Origin: Tetragonia tetragonoides
Taxonomy: Eukaryota; Streptophyta; Magnoliopsida; Caryophyllales; Aizoaceae
Length of the DNA: 64,000 nt
NCBI GenBank assembly: GCA_038025085.1
Contig: CM076152.1
Coordinates: 34,475,501 to 34,539,500, forward strand
Direction: 5' to 3'
The notes under the pieces were generated by a model that saw only the letters and a list, made by a program, of their open reading frames with translations, ran no database searches and was not told the DNA's origin. The first letter of the stretch is position 1; every line of letters starts with the position of its first letter. A program made the translations under genes and the position numbers. Positions 47,780 through 58,684 of the stretch are shown in pieces.

Positions 47780-48747
47780 TCTCTGCTATTTAACGGAGAG
47801 AGGAGAGGAGAGAAAAATAGCGAACAAGAGCGGCACCAAATTAAATTAACTTCATCTGATCATCTCTATTCTTTCTTCCAGGTATAGTTTTCTTTTCTAT
47901 AAATTACGGGTGTGTTTTCGGTAAAGCAACCAACTTTTGGTTAGCTGTTTGAATTAGTCAAACCACTACTCATCTTAATTTGTTTGTGGATTGAACTTTG
48001 AAGTAGTCCATATTGATCGATTGATCGAGACAATCCCATTGGTGCTCCATCGGAGTGTCATATTTTTTAAATTTGAATACAGATTTTGCATTTTGCTGGT
48101 TGTTTTGGCTTGAAAATTTTGATTTGGTCCTTTTGCATATTACTAGAGTTATTTGTATGTTTTAGCTAAATAATGCAATCTTAGTATCTCATCACAAAAG
48201 AAAAATGAATTAATACATACCCCAGAAGTTCTTTCAAATTACTCCATCCGATCTAAAAAATGATAACATTTACTTTTGAAGGTCAAACTTCACAAACTTT
48301 GACCATTGATTTCGGAAAAAATATAAGTATTTACAAAGTAAAAATACTATCGTTGGATTCGTTTTAATTAGTACTTTCGGAAAATCTATTTTTTATAGTT
48401 TATGTATTCATATTAAACACAAATATTCATGTCAAAGTAATACATTGGAGACCGTGCAAAAGTAAATTATTACTATTTTTCAGAAACGGATGGAGTATTA
48501 ATGAATGTGAAAGAGGCGGAGAAAAGTTGCAGGTTTGCGACGGATGGCCTTAATTAAGAAGTGATATAGGAAGAATGTTTGAATCTTCAATACAAAAGAA
48601 AGGACACGGTTTAGCTAGACACCTGAATGTTATTGTCATACCATAAAAATACATGCATTATTAGGTCATTTATGCTACTTAAAGACGCAAATTAAAGAGA
48701 GACAATTGTGTTTTATAACCTGACAATAACATATGTTTGTATTTCAG
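47780..48747 (+). promoter_or_regulatory. FAD2 copy B 5' UTR exon and leader intron
   Basis: A purine-rich leader (gagagaggagaggagag, about 47798-47814) ends with donor cttccag|gtatag at 47881. The intron runs 47882-48747 and ends atttcag just 11 bases before the ATG. A long intron in the 5' UTR directly upstream of an intronless coding region is the standard FAD2 structure. The intron carries a Stowaway MITE. Confidence 0.75.
48242..48495. mobile_element. Complete Stowaway-type MITE in the FAD2 leader intron
   Basis: The left end is ctccatccgatct and the right end agaaacggatggag, whose complement is ctccatccgtttct. Both sides are flanked by the dinucleotide TA (48240-48241, 48496-48497), the Tc1/Mariner target. 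Length 254 bp, AT-rich inside, no coding. Confidence 0.88.
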
Positions 48748-48758
48748 TTGAAGAAGAA

Positions 48759-49910
48759 ATGGCCATAGGTAAGCAATCCACTCCTCCAAACTTCAACAAG
48801 GAGAAACTACATGATGCACTCAAGAGAGCACCTTATGCAAAACCACCATTTACACTCGGCCAGATCAAAAAGACCATCCCACCCCATTGCTTCAGACGCT
48901 CTATGCTTCGTTCTTTCTCTTACGTTGTCTATGATTTCACCATCGTGTTTCTCCTCTACTATGTCGCAAACAACTATATTAACCTCCTTCCGTAGCCCCT
49001 GACCTACTTGGCATGGCCCGTCTATGGGTTTGTCCAGGGTTGTGTTTTGTTCGGTGTTTGGATCATAGGCCACGAATGTGGCCACCATGCCTTTAGTGAT
49101 TACCGGTGGCTCGATGACACCATTGGCTTAATCCTTCATTCATGCTTACTATCCCCCTATTTCTCTTGGAAATATAGTCATAAGCATCATCACTCCAACA
49201 CAGGCTCTATGGAGAAAGATGAAGTGTATGTCCCTAAGACAAAGGATACTGTCAAATGGTATTACAAGTACATTAACAACCCACCTGGTCGAGCTCTCAC
49301 ACTTTTTGTCACACTATCCTTCGGTTGGCCTTTGTACCTTTTCTTCAATGCCTCAGGTCGCAACTATGAGAGATTTGCTTCTCACTTTTACCCACATGGA
49401 CCGATTTACTCAGACCACGAAAGGATCCAGATTTACATCTCTGATGTTAGCGTTATAGTTGTGGCCTATATGCTCTTTTGCCTTGCAACAACTAAAGGAG
49501 TTGTTTGGGTGTTTTGTATCTATGGGGGTCCAATGCTTATTGTGATTGCATTTCTTGTGCTAACTACTTATCTTCACCATACACACCCTTCGCTACCTCA
49601 CTATGATTCATCTGAGTGGGATTGGTTGAGAGGTGCTTTGTCTACTATGGACCGAGATTTTGGAATTTTAAACAAGGTATTCCATAACATTGCTAATACT
49701 CATGTGGCTCACCATCTCTTCTCTACCATACCTCATTATCATGCTATGGAGGCAACCAATGCTATTAAGCCGATTTTGGGTGAATATTACCAGTTTGATC
49801 GGACTCCCTTCTACAAGGCGATATGGAGGGAATTTAAGGAGTGTTTTTATGTGGAAGCTGATGAAGGGGAGCAAAGAAAAGGTGTCTTATGGTATAGTAA
49901 TAAGCTTTAA
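48759..49910 (+). pseudogene. FAD2-like: FAD2-type desaturase copy B with a single in-frame stop
   Basis: Full-length FAD2-like frame, 383 codons plus stop, broken only by TAG at 48993-48995 (codon 79) inside the conserved INLLP-x-PLTYLAW segment, where Gln (CAG) is likely. All else is open. Histidine boxes are HECGHH, HKHHH and HVAHH. Box 2 is usually HRRHH, so Arg-Arg has become Lys-His although the three His remain. FDRTPFY replaces the usual FDGTPWY. The end GVLWYSNKL keeps an ER-retrieval-like aromatic motif. The ATG follows the leader intron by 11 bases. A re-start at the Met of MAWPVYGF would lack the first membrane part. One change only means a young pseudogene, a null allele, or a base error. 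Confidence 0.9.
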
Positions 49911-49934
49911 GGCCCTTATTTGTTCAACTTCTTC

Positions 49935-50135
49935 CCAAAACATTCAATAAATTTCACTTCAATTCAGTAAATTCAGTTCGATTCAGTATGAAATCCAGTT
50001 CAAAAAAGTTCATTTAATTTACATAAGTCTAAGTACAATTTTACTCTTTCTTTTTGCTGTAGATTCAGTAAAATAAATTAAGTTCAGAAAAATTCAATCC
50101 AGTTCAGTATTCAATTCAGTTCAGTTTTGTACAGA
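49935..50135. repeat. Array of AATTCAGT / CAGTTCA words after FAD2 copy B
   Basis: caattcagtaaattcagttc, attcagtaaaataaattaag and cagttcagtattcaattcag recur within 200 bp, like the termini of repeat family R. Probably an R-family fragment or terminal repeat. Confidence 0.5.
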
Positions 50136-50599
50136 TAATTAAGCTCGGTAAAAAAAAAAGGTGAAGAGAATACGGCCTAACTTAAAAGAATTAAGCTGGA
50201 AAAAATTAATTCTGGCTTCTTTTTCTCGAACTTTAAACTATGTTTATCTCTCATTTGTTTTCATTTTCTTAAATTTTATGGTCATTTTTTCTTATCTTTC
50301 TTTATATTTGAGCCTCAATTTCTTTTTGTTGATTAAAAAATAATTAAAGTAGGCTATGATGCAAACATGACAATTAGGTTTTATATACAGAGCACTTAAA
50401 CATGCATTATCTTCGTTCAATTGATTGGTAGTAAAAATTAGAGACACACAAAAAATTAGAATTATTTGAGAATAGAGAAAATTACTACTACATAAATATA
50501 AATCAATACAAATATACGAAATAAGTTTGGTTCAACTAAACCAAATTGAACTAAAATTAAGTTGAGGAGAATAGAGTCTAAATCAAAACAAATTTAGCT

Positions 50600-50860
50600 C
50601 CCGTTATAAAATTAAACCGAATGGAAGAGAGTTGAATTGAACTGAACTTATTGAAATTGAACTTATTGAAACTAAACTAAAGTGCAACTGCTTTTTTTAA
50701 CTTGACTTTTAACCATTTAAAACTCGTCCAAAAATATTCATTATTGGACTCATTACAAAGTATATATTGAAATTTCAATGACACATATGTATCATCAGGA
50801 ATTCATATATATTGGAATAAAAAAATTATTTGGGTGATAAGTTTCACATAAACTAAGGTC
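50600..50860. repeat. Dispersed repeat family R, copy 5
   Basis: gaactgaacttattgaa start, cttgacttttaaccatttaa, actcgtccaaaaatattcat, ggactcattacaaagtatat, then gggtgataagttt; same order as copy 3. Confidence 0.7.
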
Positions 50861-50865
50861 ACAAA

Positions 50866-51200
50866 AACTTGTGTAAGACGGTCTTACTGTAACTTTTGAT
50901 AAGACGATGGCCACTTTTAGTGAAATAAGGGTCACTGCTAGACCTATCAAATGGGTCGACCCAGTGGGTAACGGGTCGGGTCACTTCGGGTTGGTTTTTA
51001 GGTCTAAGCCACTTTTAGTTCATTTTACCGGGTTGTAAACGGATTTGGGTCGAGAAAATTTTGTCAGGCCCGTAAAAAAAAGGGTCAGGTTTCCAGGTCG
51101 GGTCATCTTTTGACAACTCTAGTCACAGCTCATAGTAAGTGAACCCTATACTTCTTAATATTGACCTCATTTTTGAGTGAGTTGGTCTCACACAAAACTT
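50866..51200. mobile_element. TTGTGTAAGAC-family MITE, interrupted by a hAT-like MITE
   Basis: The ends are aaacttgtgtaagacggtct and gttggtctcacacaaaactt, imperfect inverted repeats. The left half continues to aaataagg and the right half resumes with catagtaagtga. Together they match the uninterrupted copy at 29506-29662; the difference is the inserted element 50939-51121. Confidence 0.75.
50939..51121. mobile_element. 183-bp hAT-like MITE with 8-bp target-site duplication
   Basis: The element begins tagacctatcaaatgggtcg and ends gacaactcta; the ends pair imperfectly as TAGAssTrTCAAA. It is GGGTCGGGTC-rich inside. It is flanked by gtcactgc (50931-50938) and gtcacagc (51122-51129), an 8-bp duplication with one mismatch, the size used by hAT transposases. 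Removal restores the continuity of the host MITE. Confidence 0.85.
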
Positions 51201-51301
51201 GCTCGACTGATGTGAACTGAACCAAAAATATGTAGAGAAAAATATATATATAACCTAAATGTTGGTGAAGTGAACCCAAACATTAAAGAAGGGAACTTAA
51301 T

Positions 51302-51738
51302 GGGGGTATTTGGATGTTGGCTTGTGGGGATGGCTTTTGACAAAATTGGATGTTTGACCAGTCCATCATCCAATATTGGTGTTTGGATGTTAGCTTGTGA
51401 GATTGGCTTTTGGGTTTCCACAAGCCAACTTTTGAAAAGCCAAGGAGATTGGCTTATGGGTATTGGCTGGTGGCATTAATGTAGTTCAATGACATAATAG
51501 TCCAAGACTTGCAATTATTTACTTTTGTGTCATCAAATTCCTCAATCATATAAATCTCCTTATATGTCATTTTACATATAACCAGCTAATGTTACCAGCC
51601 AATGTTATCAAACAAGTCTTTCCAGACATCCAATGTTATTAGCCGGTCAAATCAGCTAACAATACCAGCCATCGATCATCAACCACCGCCAGCCATCAGC
51701 CAACAGCTAATGTCACCAGCCAATTGCCAAACAGGGCC
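51302..51738. mobile_element. ~437-bp MITE family M, copy 1
   Basis: Ends gggggtatttggatgttggc and caattgccaaacagggcc are imperfect inverted repeats, with aat on both sides. The interior has gctaac, accagc and agccaa words. A second copy aligns over its whole length at 59296-59713. The TTTGG-rich ends suggest a PIF/Harbinger- or hAT-related non-autonomous element. No transposase. Confidence 0.85.
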
Positions 51739-51980
51739 AATATATCATGTTAGCTTTTAAACCAATTTTGGCAGGTAGAAAACGCCCATTGGGCGGAGAG
51801 AAAAAGGCGATGATGATGATGAAGTGAAACACCTTACAAACCTCGTTGACCTATTTACGTTCTCCTTACTTGTTATGATTAAAGTCGAAGGGGTTGTATG
51901 TGGCTTGTTGTGAAGTGTTTTAAGGAGAGCCAACAGGAAACTTCTCCCCATTAAACTACCTTACATTTTTTGGATTTACA

Positions 51981-53097
51981 TATATAAGAGTTGGGATCCT
52001 CTCCATTTGCTAAAAGAAATGGAGGCTTCCATTTAGCAAATGGAGGGTGAGATCTCTTTCTAATCAATTTTTTAATAAAAAAAGGAAAAATCCTATTGGT
52101 GTCCTTGTAGTTATAGCTTGTCCAAATGGTACCCAATAGTTTTTAGAAATCTATTTGGTGCCCTTGTCTTCTTTGTCCGTGTAGCTCCGTGCCCATTCTT
52201 ACTAAAAATCGTTAAGTTCAAGTTAAATGTAGATAACTTTGAGCAAATGACTAACAAATTCAATTTCTTTAGCTTGCTGCCATGGCCACACCCACCGTTC
52301 GATAGTGATGAAGGTGAAAATCGAACCACCCGAAGTAGTATTTTGCGTGCGAGTACGATGGTGGTGGGTTAATGCCAAAATCTTTTTAATATTTTTGTAG
52401 ATCTAAACCGCAATCTCCCTCTCACATTTCACTCTCCATCCCAATCCCTCCATTAACAGTTAGTTTTTATGAAATTAGCACTACAAATAATCAAGAACAG
52501 TTGCAAACATCAAAATCCCTAAAACAATTTGTTGAAATTGTTCCAGATTGTGCCCAAATTCAAAACCTCTATAAGGTGGTGCCGATGTCGTCAAGGGGAG
52601 GCCACCCAAACCCAAACGGAGAAAAACCGGGAAGAGAGAAGGAGAGAGAAGAAGGGAGGCATAGAGTGGTGGCGGTGAGAGCAGACGATCTTGGTGGTTG
52701 GGGCAAGTTAGTGCTGCGCTAATGGCAAGTTCGGTGGCATGAGTGTGTCTTGTGTTTGCAGAGAAGTGATTTTCGAATGCTAGATTAGAGATATTAATGT
52801 TGACATTATTTGTATTGGCTCAGTCACTCACAACCAATTCAGTAATTTATTTTGACGGGGCTATTTAACTGCTCCTTACAAAATGGTTACGGAATAAATA
52901 TCACTAGAAAGAGAGGGGTACCAATTGGATTTCTCAAAAGCATTGGGTACTATTTGGACAAAGCATAACTACAAGGGCACCAACAGGATTTTTCCCTAAA
53001 AAAAATTCAAAAAAACAAATTGAGAGAAGGAGATCTAGCCCTCCATTTAGAAAATGAAAAGAAAGAAAATGGAGAGAATCTCAACTCCATATATAAG
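51981..53097. mobile_element. Nested or long-TIR element, ~1.1 kb
   Basis: Inner inverted repeats of ~85 bp lie at about 52084-52170 and 52910-52996; key words are aaaaatcctattggtg, cttgtagttata, tccaaatggtaccca and their complements. Directly outside them a second, more diverged pair of ~100 bp follows: 51981-52083 with gttgggatcctctccat and 52997-53097 with atggagagaatctcaac. A taaaaaaa run sits at both junctions. Either a Mutator-like element lies in the centre of a foldback MITE, or one element has ~190-bp arms. The interior has no transposase. It contains a GC-richer segment at 52560-52720 that could be captured host DNA. Confidence 0.75.
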
Positions 53098-53100
53098 GCT

Positions 53101-53949
53101 TCGTTTTAGCGATGCAAACTAAGGATCATTTGGCTTATGTATGCCACAAGTCCATATATGTACACATCATCTTCCTTAAAACCCTCTTCTCTTAACACTT
53201 TCGCATGTACGTACTTCAAATTAACACTTCTCCCAACACATAACACATGCATCAGGTGACTCTCCATCCTATCCTTTCTACCTTCCTCAACTCCTTTTTT
53301 ATTTTTGGGTTTGGCAAAGAAGAATATGGTCAAAGGGCGCGCACCTCATAATAATGCATGGAATCGGGTATTCCACAAATTAACTCGTTTCTATAGAAGG
53401 TCTAAACTCATGACCTGGTGTATAAGTTATAACTTGTTTACCGGTGAGCCAACTAACAAACTATAATATGTTAGACTATTAAACTCATTTGTATACTTAA
53501 TAAAAATAAAAAAAACGTGATTCATCATAATAAAGAGATTCTTTGAGCTAATTAACCATGAAAACATACATAGATGAAGATACCACACTATTAAACATGC
53601 AAATACATGAGTAAGCAACGAGGTTATTACATAATCTCCTTAATTAGTACACAACATAATGAACGACAAGCTAAGTCGTTCAATTCATACAACAGAAATT
53701 AAACAAAGCTAACAGATGCCTAAAAGGGCTGATTTCAAAGTACAACTGAAACTTAAACCACACATATGAGAGATTTAAGCCACACGTACTTAGATATCCC
53801 AGGTGGATACTCTCATTAACTAGCTAATTAACTACTCATACACTCATAAGCCTAATGAAACTAGTTAAATTAAAGTAGACTACATTTGATAACTTTTAAA
53901 CCTCACATTTAAATTGCACCAAATCTCCCTCGCTCCTCTTTTCCTTGCC
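53101..53949. other. 3' flank of the second C2H2 gene
   Basis: A/T-rich, no coding family seen; the last ~200 bp is probably the 3' UTR of the gene that ends at 53950. Confidence 0.5.
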
Positions 53950-54900
53950 CTATAAACCCAACTTCAAGTCAAGTCCCCATGTCTTTGGGTCCTCCTTTCT
54001 CGAGCTCGTGTCATTGACACGAGCATCATTTTGGTTAACAGTAACCGCGGTATTAGTTCCATGAGGCCCATGAAGACAACCAGCAAAACCTGGGGGGAAG
54101 AAGGGCTCAGACCAGGCCTGGAAGCCCAAATCATGGTTAACTGGCCTTGATACCTGGGCCACCAGGCCTGGGTACGAGCGATTATTGTAGGGTTTCCAAC
54201 TAGGTAACACAAAAGCAGGCGAAGGTAGAGGTGGAGGAGGAAGAGGAGGAGGAACCCAACTAGCCAAGGATATTGGGTGATCAATGGTGGGCTTTAGACC
54301 TAATTTTAGCCCAAAAAAATTAGGAGGTTGATAATTACTAGGCCCAACATTATCAACTTGTTGATATTCTGTAATGGGAAAAAATGCCCTAAGAGGTTGT
54401 GGAGAATGAACTATTTGATCATCATCATCATGAATAATATTTTTTGGGTGGGGATGAATAATATCATTATTGTTATTATGATGATTAAATGAGGTTTGTG
54501 TTTCCTTGCCTTTGATGTCATTTTCAGCAATTTGTTCTTGGAGTTCCACGAGGAAACGCTTTTGGAAATGGCGCTCCCTTCTGTGAGCATTTTGGTGACC
54601 TCCTAGGGCTTGAGAGGTGCTAAATTTTTTAGGGCAAAGGGAACATGCATGCATGTAACTTGGTTGGTATAGGTGGTGGTCATGATCACGATCACGATTG
54701 TGATCGTGATCATGATTGTGATTGACCATGATGATTGGTTTCTTGGGAACATTTTTCGAGGTTGAGGCCGTATGTAGGGCTCTCCCTAGCAGGAGTTTCT
54801 GTGTGGGACGACGACGTTGGAGTTTTGGTTGGATGGTTGATGGGTTGGTTGAGCTCTCGGCTGATTGTGTCCTACTAGAAGAGGACTGACTTCTCATCAT
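53950..54900 (-). CDS. C2H2 zinc-finger protein with QALGGH and EAR motif
   Basis: Intronless, 316 residues. Ser/Thr-rich N-terminus, then a His/Asp-rich run (NHDHDHNRDRDHDHH, residues ~60-75) and one finger at ~85-106, CSLCPKKFSTSQALGGHQNA then His, with the plant QALGGH helix and C-x2-C-x12-H-x3-H spacing. Asn/His-rich and Pro-rich linkers follow (WVPPPLPPPPLPSPAF). The C-terminus LDLKLGL is an LxLxL EAR motif, so a nuclear repressor acting through a TOPLESS-type co-repressor is inferred. The layout resembles KNUCKLES-type single-finger regulators, but I cannot name the orthologue. TATA at 54983-54990. The His/Asp run could bind metal but is likely just repeat-expanded (gatcgtgatcatgat in the DNA). 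Confidence 0.86.
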   Translation of the reverse strand: MMRSQSSSSRTQSAESSTNPSTIQPKLQRRRPTQKLLLGRALHTASTSKNVPKKPIIMVNHNHDHDHNRDRDHDHHLYQPSYMHACSLCPKKFSTSQALGGHQNAHRRERHFQKRFLVELQEQIAENDIKGKETQTSFNHHNNNNDIIHPHPKNIIHDDDDQIVHSPQPLRAFFPITEYQQVDNVGPSNYQPPNFFGLKLGLKPTIDHPISLASWVPPPLPPPPLPSPAFVLPSWKPYNNRSYPGLVAQVSRPVNHDLGFQAWSEPFFPPGFAGCLHGPHGTNTAVTVNQNDARVNDTSSRKEDPKTWGLDLKLGL

Positions 54901-54982
54901 CTTGAAGGAGAAGAGAGAAATTATGGAGAAAAAGAGTAAAATGAGGTAAGGGTGGAGTTGAAAGTGAAGCTAAGGGGGGCTT

Positions 54983-54990
54983 CTTATATA
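54983..54990 (-). promoter_or_regulatory. TATA box of C2H2 gene at 54900
   Basis: cttatata on the plus strand (tatataag on the gene strand), 83 bp before the ATG. Confidence 0.6.
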
Positions 54991-54999
54991 GGGGTTAAA

Positions 55000-56314
55000 A
55001 CTTAATAAAAGAGAAAAGAGGTTGATAAAGATCCAAAAAAGAAGAGTGAAATTGACGAAGTATAGATTAGGATGAAGTTAATAGCAAGTGACAAATGAAG
55101 GTCATGACTTGAAGATTTTTAGGGGGGGTTTTGTTTCTACTAGTAGAGAAGAAAAAAAAGGTGATCATCTGATTTTAGACCATCATGAATGCTAGATAGT
55201 GTATTGCATTGGCTAGTGATGATCCCTAGGTTACTTTCAACAAGATGTAGAGTTTGTTGAACTTTGATTTAGTTTACCAATGGAAAGAAGAGATGACAAC
55301 TCTTGAAGAGATTGAAAATTGCCAAGCTAGCTAGTTGACAAGAACAAATATATAATTTCAATTGAAACTAAAATCCCTCATACAAATCAATTAGTTAACA
55401 AGAGAAAAATGAAAATAGGGGAGCTTATATACACCATAATTAGCATGTAATTTAGGCAATTAGTCAATTACTTTCCTTGTTGTAGTTAATAAAATTTATG
55501 GCGGCGAATAAGTTAAACTAATGATCTGTGATTGAAATGTAATACACATCTCTAACTGACCATCAATACGAGATTATTAACCTGTTATATGTGAAAAGTA
55601 AGCATTTGTCGTCGTGTACTTAATTATTTTATAGAGTTTTGTTTGCAGAAGTTCTTTGTATTTTACGTGTCTAAAATTGTAAGAATCACGACAAATTACA
55701 ACTTTGTATCATTAATAATTATTTTTAGATCTGACAAACTTTATATCTATTCTAACGGAATGATTATGCACAATTTCATACTTATTTAGTGTTATTCTTC
55801 ACTAACTTAGATTATTAATCATGATCTTCATTCTTATTTAACAAATTAAACCATGCAAATTATGAATACGTACCACTACGTGTTATACATTTGGTATTAT
55901 GATCTCAAACAAAACAAACGGCCTAAAAGAAAATCAAATAGTAAACAATAACATCAAGAGAAAAATTACACAACTATTACTTGCAAGAATCAACTATATA
56001 TATCCCTTTTTATGAGAGTCACTATGTAATGTTCAAGATTCCAATCCAAGTCCTATACTACCATGTTATATGTGCGATTTCAAAATTTAACTTGTCATGA
56101 TCACAAAATGTTGTTTGATTTCATATTGTATATAAAAAGTAGTGCATAAATATAAAATTGATTATAACAATAAAATATCTGACTCCCTAAAAAGGAGTAA
56201 TAACAGTGAAATCCATCCAGATTCTGTCAATTAAAGAAAATTGATTCAAACACCTCAAATCATAAACATTGTTGTATCTTGAGATGTATTTAAAGTAATG
56301 GATCATAAGTTTAA

Positions 56315-56346
<32 letters not shown>

Positions 56347-58440
56347 AGAAAAACAAATAGCATTAATTTAAATCTTTCCTTGAAAGTAATAAAATTCAGA
56401 TTTGAAACTGACGTGTTAGTCAATGTCACATTAATAAGTTCAAAAGGTGTCACCTCAAATAAGGGGGAAAAAGAGATTTCATTATTACCCCTTAATCGTT
56501 CTTGTATGACAACCAATATTATTATGGGTTTTGCTATTATTTGCCTTAAGAGCATAGGATAACTAGTTGTTATTACAATTATTTTTTTGAGATATGCATC
56601 AATTAAGCAATATAATCTCAATCACCTTAAGTCCTTATTAACACAAAACTTTTTTCTTATGAGAGTATTTTTATTATTTTTTATTCCAATTAATAATTTT
56701 TTTTTTTTTGCTTCAAAAAAAACATCACTAGTTGTTTGATTTACTCATGGGCGGATCCAGCAGCTCTTCGGGGTCAGGGGCGAACGCTCCCAACCAAATT
56801 TTCGAAAGCTAGGGATAATTATAAAAATTCTTGAGATTTTTCCTTATTAAAAGTCTAATTGTTTCGCAACTATTTTTCCTCGCTCCCAATAAAAATCAGT
56901 TTTGCATTCGCTAATGACTATACCAAATGTCCAAATTAGTGATTAAAATTGATAGATGTGTGTAGTTAGCTTTTTTTTTTTTTTTTTTTTTGGAGAGGGT
57001 AACATGTGTATATTAGTAGTCAATGGGTAAACGGTAAATAAAAATAATGAAACGCATACTGATACAAATGCACTACAAATCTTTGCTCTGCATGCCATCT
57101 ACTTTTATCCACGTCGCACTTGCAAGCATCTGCATGGCAAATGTGATAAGTAACCTCTAAAAATGTTAAGTTGCAACCAATCCGAAATAGTTGAGGTCTT
57201 TGAATGATAAAGTAGTCCTTTAATAAATGTTACACCTAAAGGTCGATCTCCTTCGATCTGTTTTTTTTCTTCATATAGAACTTGTAGTCAAACTAAAGCA
57301 AATTGGAGTAAACTCGACTTTTTGAATAGATATTGAAGTTTATCCGATCAAGCTAAAAATTGGGATTAAATAGGAGTTCACCATTTTATTTCCAATTCAA
57401 AAAAGTAGAGATAGGACCTTCTTTCATTAAGATGGTATAGTATTTGGTATAGTAATTCACATAACATGTACTCGATCACGCACATAATAATTGGAGTAGA
57501 ATATTACACCATTTTAATTAATTGGAGAAAATCTCATCTCAAGTATGTGTGTCGTGCCGCATTCAAGAGGGACTGTCAGTGGTGGCTGAAAAGTGTACCG
57601 ACTGTTTGGGTTGCATGGCCGCCCAAAACCAGCTAGACCTGACGTTTTTATATCGGAAATCAACGTCGAATCCCAACTATCCATTTTAATATCTCTTTTT
57701 TTCACCATTAGGTGACTCTGAAACTATGACGTTGGGGCCAACTATATTATATCATTCATCTGATACCATATGATAAAACATGCTCTACAAATGGCACAAA
57801 AATAAATAATAAAAAATTATAATAGTCACACAAATGGAAACAAATCGCTATTATATATAGGATTTTTCCTATAATTGTTGATTGTATAATTATCTTTTTG
57901 AGTTTCTTTAATACTCTTTTCGTTTCATATTTATCTTTCTTTTTTTTATTGCTTGTTTGAATATTCAGATTTGAAATGATGGATTTGAGGTGAATTTATT
58001 CTTCAATGTTTAAGATATTTATATATTTTGAATTGACCCAAATTTTTGGCCTTGCATAAAGCTTTAAAACTGAAGAATGTCAAATTACACCTCCACCTTG
58101 ATGTTTCAAATTCGTTTCCCTCCTCCTTCTTCTCTATATTTGTAAGGTTTCAATGCATTAAAATGTAAAAGTGTAAAGAAATTTTTGTATATTACAATTC
58201 AGAATTTTAGTTTGAGTATCCAAACACAATGTTATTGGTATGTTCCAAATTCCATATCACCGGAGAAAGTGAGGATGAAGGATTAAAAAAAAAAACAAAA
58301 AACACAAACAAACAAAACAAAAACAAAAACAAAAACTAGGCTCCATTTATAATGGGCTCTGTTACAAGGCCTGAACATGTAGCCACCGCCCCGCCCTATT
58401 AGCCTAAGTATCTGCTATAAAAATTTGTGTTGACTTAGTT
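55000..58440. other. AT-rich intergenic region
   Basis: No gene seen. It contains long A/T homopolymer runs (56313-56347, 56970-56992) and a segment at about 56747-56800 (gggcggatccag, ggggtcaggggcgaacgc) that resembles a common dispersed plant repeat. Another A-rich run with aaaac units lies at 58287-58336. Confidence 0.55.
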
Positions 58441-58460
58441 CATGGTGGACCAATATTTAG

Positions 58461-58684
58461 AGTCACCCCCTACTTTACTTGGAGCCCCTCCTCTAAAAGT
58501 GAAGTCACCCCTACTTTACCTAGAGCCACCCCTCAAATTTATACTTGGCACCACCTTATTTCACCTGGAGCCATCCCCGTACTTCACCTGGAGTCACCCC
58601 CGTACTTCACCTGGAGTCACTTCCTTACTTTACCTGGAGCCACCCCTCTACTTCCTCTGGAGTTACCCCTCAGAATTACTTGGT
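58461..58684. repeat. 23-bp minisatellite (ggagTCACCCCCgTACTTcACCT type)
   Basis: About nine to ten degenerate units of ~23 bp with a ggag(t/c)cacc core and tactt(c/t)acct part. The three clearest units run from 58589 to 58657. Both flanks carry catggtggac (58441-58450 and 58686-58695). The Pro/Leu-rich frame across it comes from the repeat. Confidence 0.85.

Larger units (their letters stand above)
45537..47780. other. Spacer between the divergent FAD2 copies, repeat-rich
   Basis: No gene. It holds the MITE at 46540-46650, dispersed repeat copies at 46685-46925 and 47295-47500, and a 24-base direct duplication at 45696-45720 / 45756-45779. The rest is A/T-rich. Confidence 0.6.

Noticed and set aside
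48993..48995. FAD2 copy B stop explained by a small coding intron
   Set aside because: FAD2 coding regions are normally intronless and no GT-AG pair around it keeps the conserved NLLP-x-PLTYLAW segment.
52501..52722. 73-residue Arg/Gly-rich frame inside the nested element
   Set aside because: No recognised domain; could be captured host DNA but not supportable as a gene.
58461..58684. Repeat array considered as CRISPR
   Set aside because: Units are contiguous without unique spacers, and the genome is a plant.
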